64,000 nucleotides of DNA, taken from the NCBI GenBank assembly GCA_964036045.1, contig OZ038382.1:110072578-110136577 (forward strand), in the 5' to 3' direction. The notes beneath the pieces were generated by a model. It did no database searches and had not been told where the DNA came from. It worked only from the letters and a program-made list of their open reading frames with translations. This DNA is from Eutreptiella sp. 'Long Island Sound 2002' (taxonomy: Eukaryota; Euglenozoa; Euglenophyceae; Eutreptiales; Eutreptiaceae). Each line of letters begins with the position of its first letter. Positions within the stretch are counted from its first letter, which is position 1. Shown here piece after piece: positions 53,795-64,000 of this stretch. Position numbers and translations under genes: made by a program.

Positions 53795-54129
53795 ACTGTC
53801 ATATGCTTGTGCTTGGGTGCATATAGAAAACCCATTTTCCTTGTCTTGCACTTAAAAATTAAATTGTTTCCAATGTTCTCCATTACAATTCATCTCGTTG
53901 GCAAGTACGGGACACAGGCAACAGCAAGAAGACGGAGTCGTGAATGAACATTGAGCTGGACCAACTGGCTGGTCCAGTAATACTGGTTCACATGCCTAAA
54001 TAACAAGAAAAGTGATATAACAATAAATTCTCGTTAAAAGGGCAATGAAACCTATATTTTAGCAACTTTCTGACTAGTCTATCTTATCACAGGCCCTGTC
54101 AACATTACGTAAATTGCTGTCGCCGACAG
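53795..54129. repeat. 335-bp dispersed repeat, copy 1
   Basis: Nearly identical to 60871-61205 in the same orientation. Starts ACTGTCATATGCTTGTGCTT and ends GCTGTCGCCGACAG, so CTGTC and GACAG form a 5-bp inverted terminus. It truncates the endonuclease ORF. No coding capacity. Confidence 0.85.
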
Positions 54130-54710
54130 CAGGCCGCGACAGTCGCGACAGGCCATCTGAAGCTTCGAAATGCCTCCAAAATAGCTTCTAATACATTAGA
54201 ACCTTCTAAAATAGCATAAAACATGATGAAATCACAATATAAGCATATGGGATGTGATTATTCATGTATGGCTACTAATGTATCCTAGATCTCTGCTCTC
54301 TGTAGTGTACCTAAGAGCAGTAGAGTCTAGCAGTAAGCTATAGGCTTGGAATATAAGCCAAACATGAGCAAATATGGTAGTGTTCTAGGATCTTGAAGCT
54401 TGGAGAGGTCTAGTATAGATCCTTCAGAAAGCTTCTGAGAGGCCCCAATGCCCTGACTTATTACACCCCCTTCCTAAGCTTCATGTACATTCGCTAAGAA
54501 TGTTCATGACAAGCTGATGATCTAAGATAAGGAGGGGTATGGGCATAAGGCACGCTCATATTGAATGTTCTGAGTGTCTAATGTAGTGTCTTATTACCCC
54601 CATTCTAGAGGTAAAGATGTATCTCCACCTAAGAGGGTAAAGTTCCTAAGTCTCGGGTATGGTAGGGCTCAAAATGAAACATGAGAAACACTAAGCAAAA
54701 AGCTAGCATA
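54130..54710. other. Non-coding spacer
   Basis: Starts with nested short palindromes of CGCGACAG type (54130-54160). No gene or domain is seen. It appears contiguous with the spacer right of the LINE insertion. Confidence 0.4.
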
Positions 54711-55318
54711 CAAAGTATGAACAGGTAGGTAGGTATCTTCGGGAGCTCGGGATGCCTCCTTTGACATTGCAGGAAGAAGGTCTTACCAAGGGGACGTCCT
54801 GTCCCTCCCACTGCCCTATGTCAGGTGCCTCTTGAGCCGCTCCCGCATGTGCTTGGGAAGGCATTGTCGCGGCCACCCGGTCCATGTGTCCCAGGTGGGA
54901 GGGTGTCCCCACATGTGTCCATGGGTAGGGCCACATGCCCCCTCCTTTGGGCGGCAGCTCTGGGGGGCTGCCCAGCCGTGTGGAGTATCTCTCACCACGA
55001 GGGGTATTGCTCCCGCTTGTCTACGGTACGACCGCCTCACCCTTGTGGCTTGAGTTGCGGGGCCACTCTGCTTGGCAGGTGACCCCCTCCTGGACTGTGT
55101 ACCGGCTCGCCTGTCACCGGTTGCTTCCATGGCTCCGGGTGACGTTTGCCATGGTCCTCGATGCAGCCTGGCCGGGCTCAGACCAGTGGCTTTGGAGTAC
55201 CGCTCCTGCCACTGGCCCGGTGGGTCGGCTGGGTCGCCCCAGTGCGTCCGACCCATGGGGTATTGGTTCTTTCCTGTCCCTCGGCTGCCCTACGTGTGTG
55301 TAGCGTCCTGGGCCGTTG

Positions 55319-55515
55319 GGCTCCTGTTCACCGGTGTGCCCGCGCGGTTTGCTGTGGTGCGTCTGCGGTGTCCTGGGCCAGCTGGCTCCTGTTCACCGGT
55401 GTGCCCGCTCGGTGTGTTGTGTTGCATGTGCGGTGTCCTGGGCCCCTGGGCTCCTGTTTACCGGTGTGCGTGCTGTGTGCGGTGCGCGTGTGCCATGGGT
55501 GGATGTGTCCCTCTT
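55319..55515. repeat. 65-bp tandem repeats, three units
   Basis: GGCTCCTGTT recurs at 55319, 55384 and 55449 (65-bp steps), the same unit as in the long LINE copy, which has about seven. Confidence 0.9.
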
Positions 55516-55529
55516 CCTCCCCCCCTAAT

Positions 55530-55533
<4 letters not shown>

Positions 55534-55565
<32 letters not shown>
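55534..55565. repeat. Poly-T run (32 nt)
   Basis: Uninterrupted T run inside the LINE copy. The long copy has shorter T runs at the matching place (about 12826-12856), so it has expanded here. Its length is prone to assembly error. Confidence 0.9.
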
Positions 55566-55566
<1 letters not shown>

Positions 55567-56083
55567 AAAAAAGAAAAAGAAAAAACAAAAAAGAGGAAAA
55601 CAGAGGCGCGCGTACACTGCAGGCACAGGCATGGGCAGCTGGTGCGGCGGTGCTATAGCGTTGTGTCCTCTGGTGTGTGTCGCCGGTGCTGTGGCGGCGG
55701 TCGCGCCCCAGGGGTGCGGCTCGCGTGTCCTGATGTACATGGGTATGGGTCAGGGTGGGTTTGGTTAGGTGTCTCTTTGCTTCTGGTGCTGGCTGGTTAG
55801 GCGGCTGTGTGGGCTGTGGCTGTGGGCTGTGTCTACGCATTTCCCTCAGCGGGCCTGGTTTGGAGTCAAGGGTTGACGGTTTCGGGTTGTGGCTCGGGTT
55901 TGATTTGTGTTGGGGCTTCGGCCCGGTTAGGCTTGGGTCAGGGTGGGTTTGGTGAGGTGTTTCTTTGCTTCTGGTGCTGGCTGGTTAGGCGGCTGTGTGG
56001 GCTGTGGGTGTGGGCTGTGGTTGCGTTGTTCCCTCGGCGGGTTTGGTTAGGAGTCAAGGGTTAGCGGTTTCAAAGTATGAACA

Positions 56084-58850
56084 ATGATAACCTAAATCTT
56101 CAGGCAAACAATGAGGGTCAGGGCAATACACCTGGATGTAGATGTATAAATTACAATGAGCTATACAGAAAATGAATCACAATCGAGAATGAAATGCAAC
56201 ATGTGGGGTTAAACTGGAAATTCAAGCTCTGCCCAAGCTGTCTATTGACAGGCTTGTCTTCGTCATCCAAAGAGAGGATATACCACCTTACTCAACGGAT
56301 GCGTTACATGTGGCTACCTAATGCAATGGATGCATTGGTGCTTATTTGATGCAATGGGTTTCGTGGCCTGCATTACATGGACAGAGAAAGCGAGGCAGCA
56401 TCAGTAATGACTAACTGTTGATTAGTTTAGCGGGTAGGGATAACTCATAGTGTGTGGGGGGGGTGGCAGTCACGATGAGTAGACATCATCTGACCCGGAT
56501 CTGCTCTTTCTTATCCTGGCCATGGGGATTGATCCGTCTGGGGGTATGAGGATTCATATTAATACTTCAACCAAAAAAAAGTTGAAAGATATAGCCTGTC
56601 ATTACCAACCTTTTGCTCATACTTTCTAGCTATCTCTAAAAACAAAGCTGAAACGTCAGTTACCTAACAAGCTTAGCAATCATGTACAAAAGAATCAATA
56701 TCCCCTCACGGAAAAATGCTCTGGGCCGCAGAGCATATGAACCATGTTCCTCAATAGGACATAGCCAACAGGAATTTAATGAGATATGAAGCTAGCGGAA
56801 ATACTGATTTGTGTAGACATGTCCCAAATGACTTAAATTACCAACGCAAATAATTTGCACGAAGAAGTGAAAATGTAGAAGTGTGTTCATCATGTAAATT
56901 CAGAGAGGGAAGATGTATGGGTTGTGGCAAGTGCTAAAGATGACAAAACCAATGAATTGTATGTGTGCATGTAGGGGTTGGGTTCACGGGTAGGGGTGGG
57001 TTGGTCCCCTGGGGCTGGTTGGAAACGAAGTAGGTAAGTGATAAGTGAAAAAAATTTGAAAGGTCGGATCCTTCATTGAACGCCGTTCAGCTCTAGTGCA
57101 AGCCAACGGATATCCTACAGAACTGGAGGGTCGCCACTGCCTCATATGCGAAATGTATCATTGTCAGGTTGTCTTAGACAAGTAGAAGTAGTAAATCTCC
57201 GAAAAATGCTATCGTAGTTAAAGTGTGTTCTGTACCTTACCGGAAGATCAATTGCGGCGAGCCCCTTGCCCAGCAGATGGTTGTACAAAGCCATCCGTGC
57301 GGGGGCCTGTCTTCCTACATGAAGAGTGAATTCCGCTCAACTGAATTGCAGGATTCAGGCTATCCTCTTGGAGCTTAACTCCGTCATCTATCTCTACCGC
57401 AAGAGAAGGGGTCTATCCCACTGCAGGGAAAGTACTTATTTACCCGCGCGAGGGTAGAAGCCCATTACTGTAGGCTTTCGATACCTTTCGATAATCCTTT
57501 TCAATGAGCCTGCTGGTCTCAGTGGCTACCGGCGTAGGGCTCTTCACTAACACATCACGGAATGCATTAGCCAAGTCACAGGCTAAGTGACCAAGCTTAA
57601 ACCTGTTGAATTGTGTTACACAACAAAGACGCGGCGGGCTGAGACCAATGTTGGCTCCTGTAAGCGAACACTGACTGTCTACACGAAGGAAATGACTTAG
57701 AAATTGGCTCGTAGGCGAAAATGTGATGGATGTGATACTACAGCAAACCTCAGAGTGTGATATCCAAAGAGAACAAATGGAAAAATCAAATGACTCATGG
57801 TATGTGTTTCGGTGTGGGTTGTATGTGTGGTGTGATGAGGGAGGGAATGTGTGAAAAATCCAAGTAAGTCTGTCATGCTGATGGTCTGGTCGGGGGGATA
57901 GAGAATGTAATGTTGTAGACTACAGACACTCAATTGAGCACTCTCAAACCCGGTAATTGAGGCTGTACCAGGCGATCTAGCGAAAGTTAACGAAGCGGAA
58001 CGTAGCCGTAGTGGTTCGGTAGCAAATTTGAGGATAAACTAGGTCTTCAGACCAAATGACCTAGGTCAATGATCGCGAAGGTTGGAAAAGAGATTCATTC
58101 CTCACAACTGGCAGTTAATCAACAAAAGTTGAGTGGATACGAATTGATTGTTCGTCGCTGCGATCCAAAACTCGGGGTCTATTGAGCAAAAGGTGCTCAT
58201 AGAACTACGTAGGGCAGCTCAATTACGGACCATATTGCATGTCGAGCGGTATGGGCAAGCCCTTGCAATAAGGAAGTAGTTGCAATAAGTAGGAAATGTA
58301 TAATTTGCAAAGTGAAATGCAATGAATGAGTGACCTTTCTGAACGAAATGAATGAAATGCAATCCGAATGGAGAGTAGAATACGTCACTAGTCAAACGCT
58401 TGCCTTGACGGCCATGCAGTGAAGGATGAGATGCATGGTAGAGTGAAATGAGGACAAATCACTTCCTAGCTCAAATGCAATGGTGCTCAAATGAAATAGC
58501 TTGACAAATTCAGGCTTCCGGAAAGGGTCTCAGCACACGCATGAGTGGCGGACCGTGACCAGAAGTCATGCAGTCTATGCAGAGTCTCGGCAACCCATGA
58601 CAGGGCACGGACCGTGCTCAGAACTACATTGAACTGTGTCAGGTAGTTGAGTAAAGAGATGAAAATCAGTGAAATGGCATGGCACACTAACATTCCGGCC
58701 TGCACCTACTGGAATGGTTACCTCTATTACAGTACCAGCGCCTTGCGGCCCTTCTCCTCACCACCCTGCCCTACAGGGGCAGGACCAGAGACATTAAGTT
58801 ACTTACGCAACCGTTAGCATTAGGGTAATACCATACAATCAATGCACCTC
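56084..58850. other. Non-coding spacer, no gene recognised
   Basis: No open frame with protein-like composition in either strand. Parts around 57100-57700 have mixed composition but I see no rRNA, tRNA or protein match. It may be the interior or LTR of an old retroelement. Confidence 0.4.
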
Positions 58851-58852
58851 CT

Positions 58853-58911
58853 ACACTAGCTAGTTAGCTAGCTAGTTAGCTAGAGTAAGTAAGTAAGTAA
58901 GTTTTGCAAGC
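58853..58911. repeat. Simple repeats (CTAGTTAG)n and (AAGT)n
   Basis: ACTAGCTAGTTAGCTAGC-type units followed by four to five AAGT units. Confidence 0.9.
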
Positions 58912-59069
58912 TTCTTCCGCGACCAGTTAACACCACCAACCTCTCTCAACAAAGAATGGTCACAAGGACCCCAAGAGCGGTGAATGCCAATGGTTTAGCC
59001 AATGGTTTAGCAAAGGTTGATGTCACAAAACCTGTTTTTCCTTGAAAATGCCCAACTTCTGCACCTTTT

Positions 59070-59640
59070 CTCTGTACCATGTTGCTGAGATGTTGGAAAA
59101 AACAATATCTGAACTGTGTAGGGCATGTCCTGAGGTTTTCGAAACATATTTGATGTTGCCCCAACTCATCATAGGCTCAGAGAAAAAGAAAATGGGGGGA
59201 GACAATTGAATCTCACATGACACAGATGCTGAAAAACCATCAAAAAATGATAAGGAAACCTAACTGTTTCAGTGTCATCCCATTTTCAAAAACATCCAAT
59301 GATCCGATATCTGCAAACTAGACACCATTACCTTTCCAAAACAGCTTTGATGACTGTCCAACTCACCATAAGCTCTGAGAAGGGCCTTTTTCTTGTAGAC
59401 TCATGAACACAAAAATTGAAAACATGCTTTCATGCACTAAGTTAGCCACCATGGGAGAATTCCATTCTTGACCACAGAAATTCAAGATGAATATGTTTTC
59501 TGAACTCCATGCTCCAGTGTTCACAAGACACGTTGATGCAGGTTCGAACTCACCATGGTCTCAGAGGAATGACTGAATTTCCAAAACCATTTTGCATGAT
59601 TTTTGACCAACCGGTTTGTGTAGTAACTTGTCGCATTTTT
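59070..59640. repeat. Degenerate tandem repeat, about 193-bp period, three units
   Basis: CCAACTCATCATAGGCTCAG, TCCAACTCACCATAAGCTCT and CGAACTCACCATGGTCTCAG recur near 59159, 59357 and 59546, each preceded by a related block of about 90 bp. Confidence 0.6.
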
Positions 59641-59789
59641 ACCATAGCCATTCTTACTTTCTGAAAATAAACATGACTCAGGATTCGGAAGCACGTACAT
59701 CAGTGTTGTTTAAAAAAATAATGTCGAACCTCAAACCTTTTTTCTCAGTGGATATGAAAGTAGCACAAAAGGCACTTTTGAGGTCTTTT

Positions 59790-60165
59790 TGGGGTGTGGT
59801 TTATGGGTGACTTTTAGGGGGATGTGAAAAAATGACACAAAAAAAATTGCAAAGAGGTGAAGTGAAGTATAGAAGCGTACGACTGTCTACTTCTGAAGAA
59901 TACTTGATTGGGATTTTTCCAGCGCAGTGGCGCGAAGATATGCGTAAAACACCAAATGTCATTTTGGGGTGTTTTAGAGGGTTGGGCAAAAGGTGATTCA
60001 TGGGGCATCTTAAAGAAATCACAGAAAAAAGCACTTGAGAAGGTGACAAGGTGAGAGTCGCATTTGAAAGCTAGCGCTCTCTTCTTTACAACAACGCTTT
60101 AGTTGGCGCGATTCGACGCACTGGCGCGTAGTTATGCGTAAAAAAAGGTAGGCCATATTCGACAT
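59790..60165. repeat. Two tandem units of about 180-200 bp
   Basis: TTTTTGGGGTGT and, 160 bp on, GCGCAGTGGCGCGAAGATAT / GCACTGGCGCGTAGTTATGC followed by GCGTAAAA occur in both units (about 59788-59963 and 59964-60163). Confidence 0.6.
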
Positions 60166-60379
60166 TTTTGGCCCTTTGATAGAACAAAGAGATGGAAGAA
60201 ATCATGAAGAAATCAAAGTATTTGGGCTCCAAGGAGGGTGCACAGTGACTGGGTTGGGGACTGATAGTCACGGACCGTCGCTGTTGCCCCTTCTCTTGAC
60301 ATAGGGTCAACCAGAGGGACCGTAAGCAAGGAGAAGTAAAGCCTTGAGAAGCGAAACAACAAGCATGCAAAATGTAGCA

Positions 60380-60860
60380 AACAAAAGCCACACAATCAGT
60401 GGCTCTAGGCCTCAAAGAGCCTCAAGAGAGCCTGCAGAAGCTCGCTGGCAGCGCTCTCGCAACACGTCGTCGGCGTAGAAGTCGTCGTCGTCGTCGCTGA
60501 AGCTCTGGCAAAGCGCTTTGTGTAGTCCAAGTTCACCACAATTTTAAAACTTCTTGTTAAGTTAAAATCCTTCAAAATCTTCACCAATCTTAATGAAAAA
60601 AAACCCACTGGACGCCTTTTCGAACTCTTCTGAAGCCTCTGGCGTCGTCGTATTTGCGTAAAGGTTGCTCCACGCTACGCTCCTCCAGTCTTCCAATTTA
60701 TTTGAAGGTTTTTTGACCATAGGAGGAAGCATGCCTTCAAGACTTCAAAGTTTCTTGAACCTGTTGATAAATTCAAGCAAGGAACTCACTTTACTTGAAC
60801 AGCGTACGCTGGCCCAGCTGCTGCTCGTCGTCCTCGTCGTCGTCGACCTGCTGGAACTTC
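60380..60860 (-). other. Possible acidic exons, weak
   Basis: Two minus-strand stretches read QSFSDDDDDFYADDVLRERC (about 60440-60520) and QQVDDDEDDEQQLGQRTLFK (about 60800-60855). They could be exons of one acidic protein, or chance readings of GTC-repeat DNA. No splice pair is convincing. Confidence 0.2.
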
Positions 60861-60870
60861 AGATTACTGG

Positions 60871-61205
60871 ACTGTCATATGCTTGTGCTTGGATGCATAT
60901 AGAAAACACATTTTCCTTGTCTTGCACTTAAAAATCAAATTGTTTCCAATGTTCTCCATTACAATTGATCTTGTTGGCAAGTACAGGACACAGGCAACAG
61001 CAAGAAGACAGAGACGTGAACGAACATTGAGCTGGACCAACTGGCTGGTCCAGTAATACGGGTTCACATGCCTAAATAACAAGAAAAGTGATTTAACAAT
61101 AAATTCTCATTAAAAAGGCAATGAAACCTATATTTTGGCAACTTTCTGAGTAGTCTATCCTATCACTGGCCCTGTCAACATTACGTAAATTGCTGTCGCC
61201 GACAG
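60871..61205. repeat. 335-bp dispersed repeat, copy 2
   Basis: Same ends as copy 1 (ACTGTCATATG... and ...GCTGTCGCCGACAG), with about 15 differences by eye. It is followed closely by the unrecognised multi-exon gene. Confidence 0.85.
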
Positions 61206-61378
61206 GAATGGCTATGCAGGACTACGGCTTAGGACTACAGGTCTGCCCACATTGCGCACGCGCATCCACATCAAATTTTAACAGAATTGAAAACCTTTTT
61301 GTTTTATCACAGTACATTTCTGACAGGGGGGACAGATGCATCGCGTGCCAGGTTAAGGGATGTGCATTTCCCAAAACT

Positions 61379-64000
61379 ATGTCTGCCAAAGCCACTGCCA
61401 CTGCTGCTTGGGACTGGAAGGACCCCGAGGACGCAGACCAGGCTCCAGGTCCCCACCCAATCAGTGCACCCATCCAAGTACCCCCATCGCCGCCCCACGA
61501 CCCTCATGTGCTGCCCCCCAAAGGATTCAAGAAGCCATGGAAGGGAAAAATTGGGAAGGGAGGCTAGGAAATCGAGTTGCCGGACGAGGCGTACGAGACG
61601 GATGCATGGACTGCCACGGAATATTGGTGGTCCCACTTGGATGGTTTGTGGTTGCAAACATTTCGATTTGGTTGTGCGTTTCACGTCATTTTCATGCAAA
61701 ATGCGTGCCTTCCCCATCCTACCTCCATCCTACCTATTCTTTGTGTTGCAGAAGAGGATGAGGTCGCCTTTGATGGGGCCCAACCGTGGCATGTCAATTG
61801 GTATGACAGCCTTGGCGACCGACAACGTCACCAACTTCACGCGCAACGACCCCAACCAGATGACCCACACGCGCAATGGCAAGAGGAGATTGAGATTGAG
61901 CACTTGACTGACATTGCTCGTACTCCAAGTCCAAGTGCAAGTCCAACTCCGCCGGGCACGCCCAAAGCACTCCCCGGTACCACGAACCGAGGCGGAACGT
62001 GGTATGCACCGCTACGCACCATTGCACCATGGCACGTGTTACATGGTTCCGTTCCTTCACCAGCAACCCTTGTTTACAGCAACAATGGAGCAAAGGAAGA
62101 AGGACTGGGAGGGGAGACGCTGTTTGCCGGAGCCACGCGCCGAGGGTGCACCCAAGACGCCAAGCGAGCGAGGTATCCCCGTGGTGGCGTCACTTGTTTG
62201 CTTGTCCTTTTTGTGTTCATTGTGCATTTTTTCTTGTTTGCCCCTTTTTTCTCCTGCACATTGTACATTTGTTGGTTTGTTTGTTTAGGGAGAAAGGGTG
62301 CGGAGGAGCTCATTCGGAGGATGAAGAAGCGAAAGGAAGCCAAGGACCGTGAGAGGGAGCGAAACGTAAGGAGTCAGGTATGTGCCTTTCCCATCCCCTT
62401 TGCCGTGCCGTGACAATGGCCCATTACGAGCCCATATGTGCATAGAAGCGTGTTTGTGTTTTGTTTCGGTTAGGTGACACAAGCTTGGAATGGGGTTTGG
62501 GAGCGCGCCTCTCGTCTTTGAGGCGTTAGCAATGGCCCATTACGGGCCCATATGTGCATAGAAGCGTGTTTGGGTTTTGTTTGGGTTAGGTGACACGAGC
62601 TTGGAGTGGGGTTTGGGAGCGCGCCTCTCGTCTTTGAGGCGTTAGCAATGGCCCATTACGGGCCCATATGTGTATAGAAGCGTGTTTGGGTGTTGTTTGG
62701 GTTAGGTGACACAAGCTTGGAGTGGGGTTTGGGAGCGCGACTCTTGTCGTTGGCACACTTTACTGCATGTATCCTTTTTGCAGCATTGGTCAGCACCATG
62801 CAGAAGGACGAGGTGCTGGCCATCGCCCAACCCAAGGACCGCGAGTTCGTGCGGTTCAGTGTGGGGGAGACCTTCGACGCCAACGTTAAGGTCTTGCAGG
62901 CCGTGGTTCCCCGGCCCCAAAGCACAGGCCCGCGCGACACGTACATCGTGCGCCGGGTCTGCCAGGGACCCCCCTTCGCGAGGTGGCGCCGCGGCGTTCG
63001 GGAGGGTGGCGCATTGCCCCCCACATGGGATCCCCCGGCGGTGGTTGTGGGTGACGAGGAGGGCAATATCTTCATGGGGGAATGGTATTGCCCTCAAGTT
63101 ACCATTAATTCTTTTTGGGACGCGGGAAAGAACACCAAAAAGCGGGAGGAACATTCCGCAATGTTCTGGGGGTGGGGAGGGGGACCAACCCGAAACATTT
63201 CTTTTCGGGATTTCTGACTTCGCGACCATCAAGGTCGCGGAGGACAGAGAGGAGCGGGGTTTGCCCGCATGGGCAAACCAGGTGGTGGATTCGGAGGTGC
63301 CCTGCGACCTCCACCTGCCCCTTGCGCACCCATTGGGCCGGGCGGTGCGCAAAATGTTTTGGGACAAGGGGGACTTGCGGGACGTGAGGGTGCCGGCGCA
63401 CCAACACGCGGAGGAGGTGTACCAAAGGGGGGAACATCTCCGCCTCTGTGAGTGGTCGCCCGACGACGTCGCCGACTACGAGGAGCGCCTACGGTATTTC
63501 CAGGGGGACCATATTTTTGTGGGGGGGGAGGGGGTGGAGGGGGCCGAAGAGGAGGAGGGGGAGGAGGCCGAAGAGGAGGACGTGGAGGAGGCCGAAGAGG
63601 AGGAGGTGGAGGAGACCGAAGAGGAGGAGGGGGGGAGGAGAAAGAAGAGGAGCGGCAGGCCCCGGTGGACATTGAACCGGAGTTGAGTATTGAGGTGGAC
63701 GCCGACGCACCCCCCCAGCCCCCCGCCCCCCGGCCCAAACCAAGCCCCAAACCTCCCGCCAAGGGTGCCATACGCCGGAAGCCTCAGCCGGCGTACAAGT
63801 ATGGGGGGAAGAAGGAGTTGGTGGAGAGTGCGAGCCATGGCACGCTCCGAGAGGTCCCGGATGTGTATTACATCCCGGGGAGGTGGGTGGACCGGCGCCA
63901 CCCCCCGACCCTCCGTGGCCCTCCGGGTGTGGGGCACCTGTATGCCCTGTTTTTTGAGGCCCACCCGGACGGCACGATGCGCACGCGCGTGTGTGAGACG
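61379..64000 (+). CDS. Multi-exon gene of unknown function, 3' end outside the window
   Basis: Exons inferred from frame-consistent GT-AG pairs: 61379-61643, 61752-62172 (with a possible further intron inside), 62289-62376, 62804-63097 and 63234 onward. The proposed start is MSAKATATAAWDWKDPED. Features: a Pro-rich stretch, a Ser/Pro run (TPSPSASPTPPGTPK), a Lys/Arg/Glu helix (ELIRRMKKRKEAKDRERERN), a region of balanced composition (KDEVLAIAQPKDREFVRFSV; WANQVVDSEVPCDLHLPLAH; LRLCEWSPDDVADYEERLRY), a long Glu run and a tail with REVPDVYYIPGRWVDRRHPP. A TAG at 61565-61567 lies inside an otherwise continuous exon, and the frame shifts by one at a 7-G run (63629-63635). I recognise no domain. 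It could be a host gene with errors, or a decayed one. Confidence 0.5.
61644..61751 (+). other. Intron (108 nt)
   Basis: Donor GTTTGTGG, acceptor CTTTGTGTTGCAG. The frame is kept across the junction (Asp | Glu-Glu-Asp-Glu). Confidence 0.6.
62173..62288 (+). other. Intron (116 nt)
   Basis: Donor GTATCC after GCGAG, T-rich tract and acceptor TTTGTTTAG. The phase fits on both sides, giving Ser-Glu-Arg-Gly-Arg-Lys. Confidence 0.65.
62377..62803 (+). other. Intron (427 nt) expanded by a 116-bp tandem repeat
   Basis: Donor GTATGT after AGTCAG; acceptor CACCATGCAG gives phase 0 into Lys-Asp-Glu-Val. An alternative AG at 62781-62783 would be out of frame. Three tandem units make up most of it. Confidence 0.6.
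62408..62760. repeat. 116-bp tandem repeat, three units
   Basis: GGCCCATTAC starts at 62418, 62534 and 62650, exactly 116 bp apart; units are over 90% identical by eye, so the expansion is young. Confidence 0.9.
63098..63233 (+). other. Probable intron (136 nt)
   Basis: Donor GTTACC after TGCCCTCAA, acceptor GACCATCAAG at 63233. Both flanking exons are in phase 0 and change frame exactly as required. The acceptor lacks a strong pyrimidine tract. Confidence 0.45.

Larger units (their letters stand above)
54724..56070 (-). mobile_element. GC-rich LINE-like element, 5'-truncated copy with 13-bp TSD
   Basis: CAAAGTATGAACA occurs at 54711-54723 and 56071-56083, directly bordering the insert. The left end matches the 3' end of the long copy at 11737 (GGTAGGTAGGTATCTTC) and the sequence follows it to about 13150, where this copy is truncated. 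A segment of about 180 bp is duplicated within (55758-55935 and 55936-56070). No intact ORF. Confidence 0.85.

Noticed and set aside
57100-57700. Possible rRNA or retroelement pol segment
   Set aside because: No conserved rRNA core string and no open frame or pol motif could be found on either strand.
50442-61567. Stop-codon reassignment in this genome
   Set aside because: In-frame stops seen in broken genes are both TGA (2525, 50442) and TAG (41102, 61565) and occur with frameshifts, so decay or sequence error explains them better.

Overview
The window is from a repeat-dense, intron-containing nuclear genome of a eukaryote, most plausibly an alga or other protist; nothing in it fixes the species. 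The evidence is GT-AG introns of about 100-125 nt, Ty3/gypsy pol genes with a chromodomain integrase, LINE-type reverse transcriptase and endonuclease domains, terminal-inverted-repeat (TIR) elements, and no bacterial or organellar gene. Almost everything recognisable is mobile DNA, mostly decayed and nested. Composition is a patchwork: GC-rich LINE blocks (about 9.2-10.1, 11.7-17.5, 26.5-35.6 and 54.7-56.1 kb) lie among gypsy remnants and AT-richer spacers.

Left part (0-8 kb): two minus-strand spliced genes, a Gln-rich protein running off the window at position 1 and an unfamiliar transposase-like protein. Their short introns are built almost wholly from spaced copies of a 10-12 nt GCGCGC-centred motif. 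Next come a 1.2-kb non-autonomous TIR element with TA target duplications (second copy at 28.8 kb) and a series of degenerate TTTCAC..GTGAAA palindromes.

8-26.5 kb: a plus-strand gypsy remnant (LTR-like repeat, gag) broken by two GC-rich insertions, one a LINE with 65-bp tandem repeats near its 3' end; a tRNA-like/SINE-like stretch and two hairpins; then a minus-strand gypsy remnant (LTR, gag, protease, integrase C-terminal half, chromodomain) whose RT/RNase H has been deleted.

26.5-46 kb: a plus-strand LINE with a YIDD-type RT, itself holding the second TA-flanked element and a 2.09-kb TIR element with about 200-bp TIRs, a spliced gene and two homologous introns. It abuts a long minus-strand gypsy element (LTR, gag, zinc knuckle, protease, RT, RNase H, integrase N-terminal half). 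Beyond that lies a plus-strand gypsy fragment whose middle 2.1 kb is inverted with clean reading-frame junctions.

46-54 kb: a non-LTR retrotransposon with a tandem-monomer 5' region, a long ORF1, an AlkB-like 2-oxoglutarate dioxygenase domain in the ORF1 frame after one stop codon, a spacer with repeated hairpins, and an APE-type endonuclease ORF cut off by a 335-bp repeat (second copy at 60.9 kb). The AlkB domain and the motif-array introns are the two most interesting observations.

54-64 kb: mostly non-coding spacer with a 5'-truncated LINE bounded by 13-bp target duplications and several tandem repeats, then an unrecognised multi-exon plus-strand gene that runs off the right edge.
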